DNA from: JBBSIG01 sp038232215
GTDB lineage: Bacteria; Actinomycetota; Thermoleophilia; Gaiellales; Gaiellaceae
Length of the DNA stretch: 7,573 nt
NCBI GenBank assembly: GCA_038232215.1
Contig: JBBSIG010000125.1
Coordinates: 1-7,573, forward strand
Direction: 5' to 3'
The translations under genes were made by a program, and so were the position numbers. Below the pieces are notes generated by a model. The model had not been told where the DNA came from, searched no databases, and saw nothing but the letters and a program-made list of their open reading frames with translations. Positions 6,004-7,573 of the stretch are shown piece after piece; the first letter of the stretch is position 1, and each line of letters begins with the position of its first letter.

Positions 6004-7149
6004 ATGCGAACGCTCGCGTGGGATCAGGTTCGGGCGCGACGGCTCGAGCGGCACTTCCTGGACGCCCGCGCCGGGCCCGATCGGCTCGTGGAGGTCGTGT
6101 CCGCGGTGTGCGGGATCCACGCGCAGGTGACCGCGGCGGCCGAGCTCTCGCTCGCGGCCCGCGTGGCGGGCGTCACGCGAGAGACGGTGCGGGACGAGCT
6201 CTGGCGGCGGCGCCGGCTCGTCAAGACCTGGAGCCTGCGCGGGACGCTCCACCTGCATCCCGCGGACGAGCTCCCGCTCTGGATGGCGGCCAGGCGTGCC
6301 GTGACCGGCTGGCGCGACGGGAGGTGGCACGAGGAGGAGGGCCTGGAGCGAGCCCGGGCGGAAGCCGTGCTCGAGGCGATCGGCGAGGCTCTCGACGGCC
6401 GCTGCCTGCTGCGCGAGGAGCTCGCCGACGAGGTGGCTCGGCGGGTGGGCCCGTGGGCCGAGGAGCCTCTTCGCTCCGGGTGGGCCTACCTGCTCGGGCC
6501 GGCCGTGGCCACCGGGCTTCTCTGCCACGGGCCGCCGCGCGGCTCGAAGGTGACGTTCGTGCGCGCAGATCAGTGGCTCGGCCGTTGGGAGGACCCGGAT
6601 CTGGAGGAGGCGTTGCGCGAGGTGCTGCGCCGGTACCTCCTCGCCTACGGTCCGGTCGCCCCGAGCGACTTCCGGGAGTGGTTCACCTCGCGTCTCTTCA
6701 AGGCGGCGGACGCACGTGCGCTGTTCGAGTCGCTCGAGGGCGAGCTGGAGGAGGTGGACGTCGAGGGGCGCCGCGCCTGGCTGCTACGTGCGGTGGCCGA
6801 GCTGCCGGACGGGTCGGGGGGCGGCTCCGTGCGGCTGCTGCCCGAGTACGACTGCTACGTGCTCGGCTTTCGCGAGCGCGAGCACCTGCTCCCGGAGGCC
6901 GCGAGGCGGCGGCTCGCCGACCACGCGCGGGGGCGCTACGAAGGCCCGGCGGCTGTTCCGTGGCTGCTCGTGGACGGCGCCGTCGCGGGACCGTGGGAAC
7001 GGCGCCGGCGCGGGCGGCGGATCGAGGTGCAGGTGCGGCCGCTCGGACGCCTCGGCTCCTCGCAGCGGAGGCTGCTCGAGGAGGAGGCCGTCCGGCTCGG
7101 CGCGTTCCTCGACCTCCCGGTCGAGCTGTCGGGGGCCGCGCCGGGCTGA
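6004..7149 (+). CDS. AlkZ/YcaQ-like winged-helix DNA glycosylase family protein (HTH_42)
   Basis: A 381-residue protein, the usual size for the family. Landmarks: VCGIHAQ at 35-41, TWSLRGTLHLHPADELP at 75-91, LLGPAVATGLLCHG (163-176), YLLAYGPVAPSDFREW (214-229) and VRLLPEYDCYVLGFRER near 275-291, ending in a small C-terminal domain. The family includes the interstrand-crosslink glycosylases AlkZ and YcaQ (AlkX). Their catalytic site is Q-x-Q or Q-x-D, and AlkZ-like members may have H-x-Q. Here it is His39-Ala40-Gln41, so glycosylase activity on bulky N7-alkyl purines is plausible. Characterised AlkZ-like proteins often give self-resistance to DNA-alkylating natural products, but no biosynthetic genes are visible, and many actinobacteria carry several uncharacterised copies. 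ATG at 6004 follows the previous stop by 3 bp, so it is co-transcribed with the nucleotidyltransferase gene; no well-placed ribosome site is visible. Confidence 0.85.
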   Translation: MRTLAWDQVRARRLERHFLDARAGPDRLVEVVSAVCGIHAQVTAAAELSLAARVAGVTRETVRDELWRRRRLVKTWSLRGTLHLHPADELPLWMAARRAVTGWRDGRWHEEEGLERARAEAVLEAIGEALDGRCLLREELADEVARRVGPWAEEPLRSGWAYLLGPAVATGLLCHGPPRGSKVTFVRADQWLGRWEDPDLEEALREVLRRYLLAYGPVAPSDFREWFTSRLFKAADARALFESLEGELEEVDVEGRRAWLLRAVAELPDGSGGGSVRLLPEYDCYVLGFREREHLLPEAARRRLADHARGRYEGPAAVPWLLVDGAVAGPWERRRRGRRIEVQVRPLGRLGSSQRRLLEEEAVRLGAFLDLPVELSGAAPG

Positions 7150-7179
7150 GCTACCGGGGCTGACGCGCTCGCGGAGACA

Positions 7180-7203
7180 TGTCCAGCGCCCTGGGGCACG
7201 GAC
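7180..7203 (+). repeat. 24-bp intergenic dyad repeat, copy 1
   Basis: TGTCCAGCGCCCTGGGGCA followed by CGGAC. It matches copy 2 at 23 of 24 bases. The unit is an imperfect hairpin: outer GTCC pairs with GGAC, and inner GCC pairs with GGC around CTGG. The flanking sequence upstream of copy 1 is similar to that of copy 2 but less symmetric. Confidence 0.8.
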
Positions 7204-7212
7204 ACGCCCGAC

Positions 7213-7234
7213 GGGGACAGGTACTCGAGTCCCC
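7213..7234 (+). repeat. Inverted repeat between the two 24-bp copies
   Basis: GGGGAC (7213-7218) and GTCCCC (7229-7234) form a perfect 6-bp stem around a 10-nt loop. It uses the same GGAC/GTCC half-site as the neighbouring repeats, so it is probably a diverged or variant member of one repeat family. Confidence 0.55.
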
Positions 7235-7288
7235 CGATGAGGCAAACCGCTCGAGCGCAGCGGCCGCCGAAACCTGGCGCGCCGGAGC

Positions 7289-7323
7289 GGACCTGTCCAG
7301 CGCCCTGGGGCAAGGACTTGTCC
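7289..7323 (+). repeat. 24-bp intergenic dyad repeat, copy 2, with flanking palindromes
   Basis: The 24-bp core lies at 7294-7317, with the last five bases AGGAC in place of CGGAC. Here the core is bracketed by two 10-bp palindromes, GGACCTGTCC (7289-7298) and GGACTTGTCC (7314-7323), which share their inner half-sites with the core. This is the more complete copy of the unit. Confidence 0.75.
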
Positions 7324-7380
7324 CTGGGAGCGGATGACGGTTCCCGGTGCTGCCGAGCGAGAACGCGGCAAGCGGCCTGG

Positions 7381-7397
7381 GCGTGCCGGGCACACGC
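7381..7397 (+). promoter_or_regulatory. Dyad abutting the -35 box
   Basis: GCGTG (7381-7385) and CACGC (7393-7397) are perfect inverted arms around 7 bases, ending one base before the -35 hexamer. This position suits an operator or activator site. With no T-tract it is not a typical terminator. Short GC-rich dyads also arise by chance here. Confidence 0.25.
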
Positions 7398-7426
7398 TGG
7401 ACTTTGCCCCGCCTAAGCGGTCTAAT
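7398..7426 (+). promoter_or_regulatory. Promoter of the metallophosphoesterase gene, probably leaderless
   Basis: The -35 is TGGACT (4 of 6 to TTGACA), followed by a 17-bp spacer and the -10 TCTAAT (5 of 6 to TATAAT) at 7421-7426. Seven bases separate the -10 from the ATG, so transcription should begin at or within a base of the start codon. The lack of any Shine-Dalgarno sequence agrees with this. It is the best promoter in the window. Confidence 0.6.
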
Positions 7427-7433
7427 CCGCGCG

Positions 7434-7573
7434 ATGCGGCTCTTCTTCGCGACCGACGTGCACGGCTCGGAGACGTGCTGGCGGAAGTTTCTGAACAGCG
7501 GCAAGCACTACGACGTCGACGCGATCGTGCTGGGCGGCGACATGACGGGCAAGGCGCTCGTCCCGGTCGTCCG
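7434..7573 (+). CDS. Metallophosphoesterase (calcineurin-like), N-terminal fragment
   Basis: The first 46 residues of a protein cut by the window edge. It opens with MRLFFATDVHGS, the DxH metal motif of calcineurin-like phosphoesterases (Asp8, His10), and continues to IVLGGDMTGK (31-40) with the GD motif (Asp36) that supplies the bridging metal ligand. The spacing of these two motifs is right for the family. Substrates range from phosphoproteins to nucleotides and cyclic nucleotides, and nothing in this fragment chooses among them. It has its own promoter, so it is a separate transcription unit from the glycosylase operon. Confidence 0.82.
   Translation, partial: MRLFFATDVHGSETCWRKFLNSGKHYDVDAIVLGGDMTGKALVPVV

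Larger units (their letters stand above)
7150..7433. other. Non-coding spacer with dyad repeats and a promoter
   Basis: This is the longest non-coding stretch in the window. Its first two-thirds hold two copies of a 24-bp repeat and other GGAC/GTCC inverted units, and its end holds a short dyad and the promoter of the metallophosphoesterase gene. An open frame on the minus strand across it encodes only repeat-derived Pro/Arg/Ser-rich peptide. No tRNA, CRISPR array or T-tailed terminator is seen. Confidence 0.7.

Noticed and set aside
4203..6528. Long minus-strand open frames opposite the amidohydrolase, nucleotidyltransferase and glycosylase genes
   Set aside because: The plus-strand genes are fully supported by motifs; the antisense products are compositionally biased shadows.
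6018..7163. 381-codon plus-strand frame overlapping the glycosylase gene
   Set aside because: It is a +2 frame shadow with Arg/Gly/Ala-only composition. The frame starting at 6004 carries all the family motifs.
7180..7323. CRISPR-like array
   Set aside because: Only two full repeat copies, 114 bp apart, with other dyads between them. There is no regular repeat-spacer period and no cas gene nearby.
7151..7504. 117-codon minus-strand open frame over the repeat spacer
   Set aside because: Its sequence consists of translated repeat units and it overlaps the metallophosphoesterase start and promoter.

Overview
The window is a very GC-rich stretch (roughly 70% or more by eye) of a bacterial chromosome. 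Third codon positions are almost always G or C, GTG and TTG starts are common, and several genes lack clear Shine-Dalgarno sites. Several protein families (the AlkZ-like winged-helix protein, the AbiEii-like nucleotidyltransferase, the actinobacterial type of amidohydrolase) point to an actinobacterium. A deep lineage such as Thermoleophilia (Gaiellales or Solirubrobacterales) is my guess from general resemblance; no rRNA or other marker gene is present to test it.

Left part (1-4285). A histidine/aromatic amino acid ammonia-lyase family gene runs off the left edge on the minus strand. A GTG-started ornithine cyclodeaminase/mu-crystallin family gene diverges from it across a 103-bp spacer. A class I glutamine amidotransferase-like gene on the minus strand converges on that gene with only 5 bp between the stops. 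Then come a cysteine (thiol) dioxygenase gene and an IclR-family regulator gene, 19 bp apart on the plus strand.

Middle part (4286-7149). A plus-strand unit holds a TIM-barrel amidohydrolase (amidohydrolase-2 type), an AbiEii-like nucleotidyltransferase overlapping it by 4 bp, and an AlkZ/YcaQ-like winged-helix protein 3 bp further on. The last protein carries an H-A-Q motif of the kind used by AlkZ-like DNA glycosylases.

Right part (7150-7573). A 284-bp non-coding stretch carries two near-identical 24-bp dyad repeats and further GGAC/GTCC inverted units. It ends in a convincing -35/-10 promoter 7 nt before the ATG of a metallophosphoesterase gene, which is cut by the right edge; the transcript is probably leaderless.

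How the genes may work together: the left genes encode a lyase, an NAD(P)-dependent imine-type enzyme, an amidotransferase or amidase, a thiol dioxygenase, an IclR regulator and a metal-dependent hydrolase. They look like an uncharacterised catabolic set for a nitrogen- and possibly sulfur-containing amino-acid-like compound. The most notable point is that the lyase lacks the Ala-Ser-Gly triad that forms the MIO cofactor of this family, and also lacks the usual catalytic Asn. It should therefore not be annotated as an ordinary histidase. The reductase-like partner and the amidohydrolase also differ from the textbook motifs of their families. The substrate is unknown.
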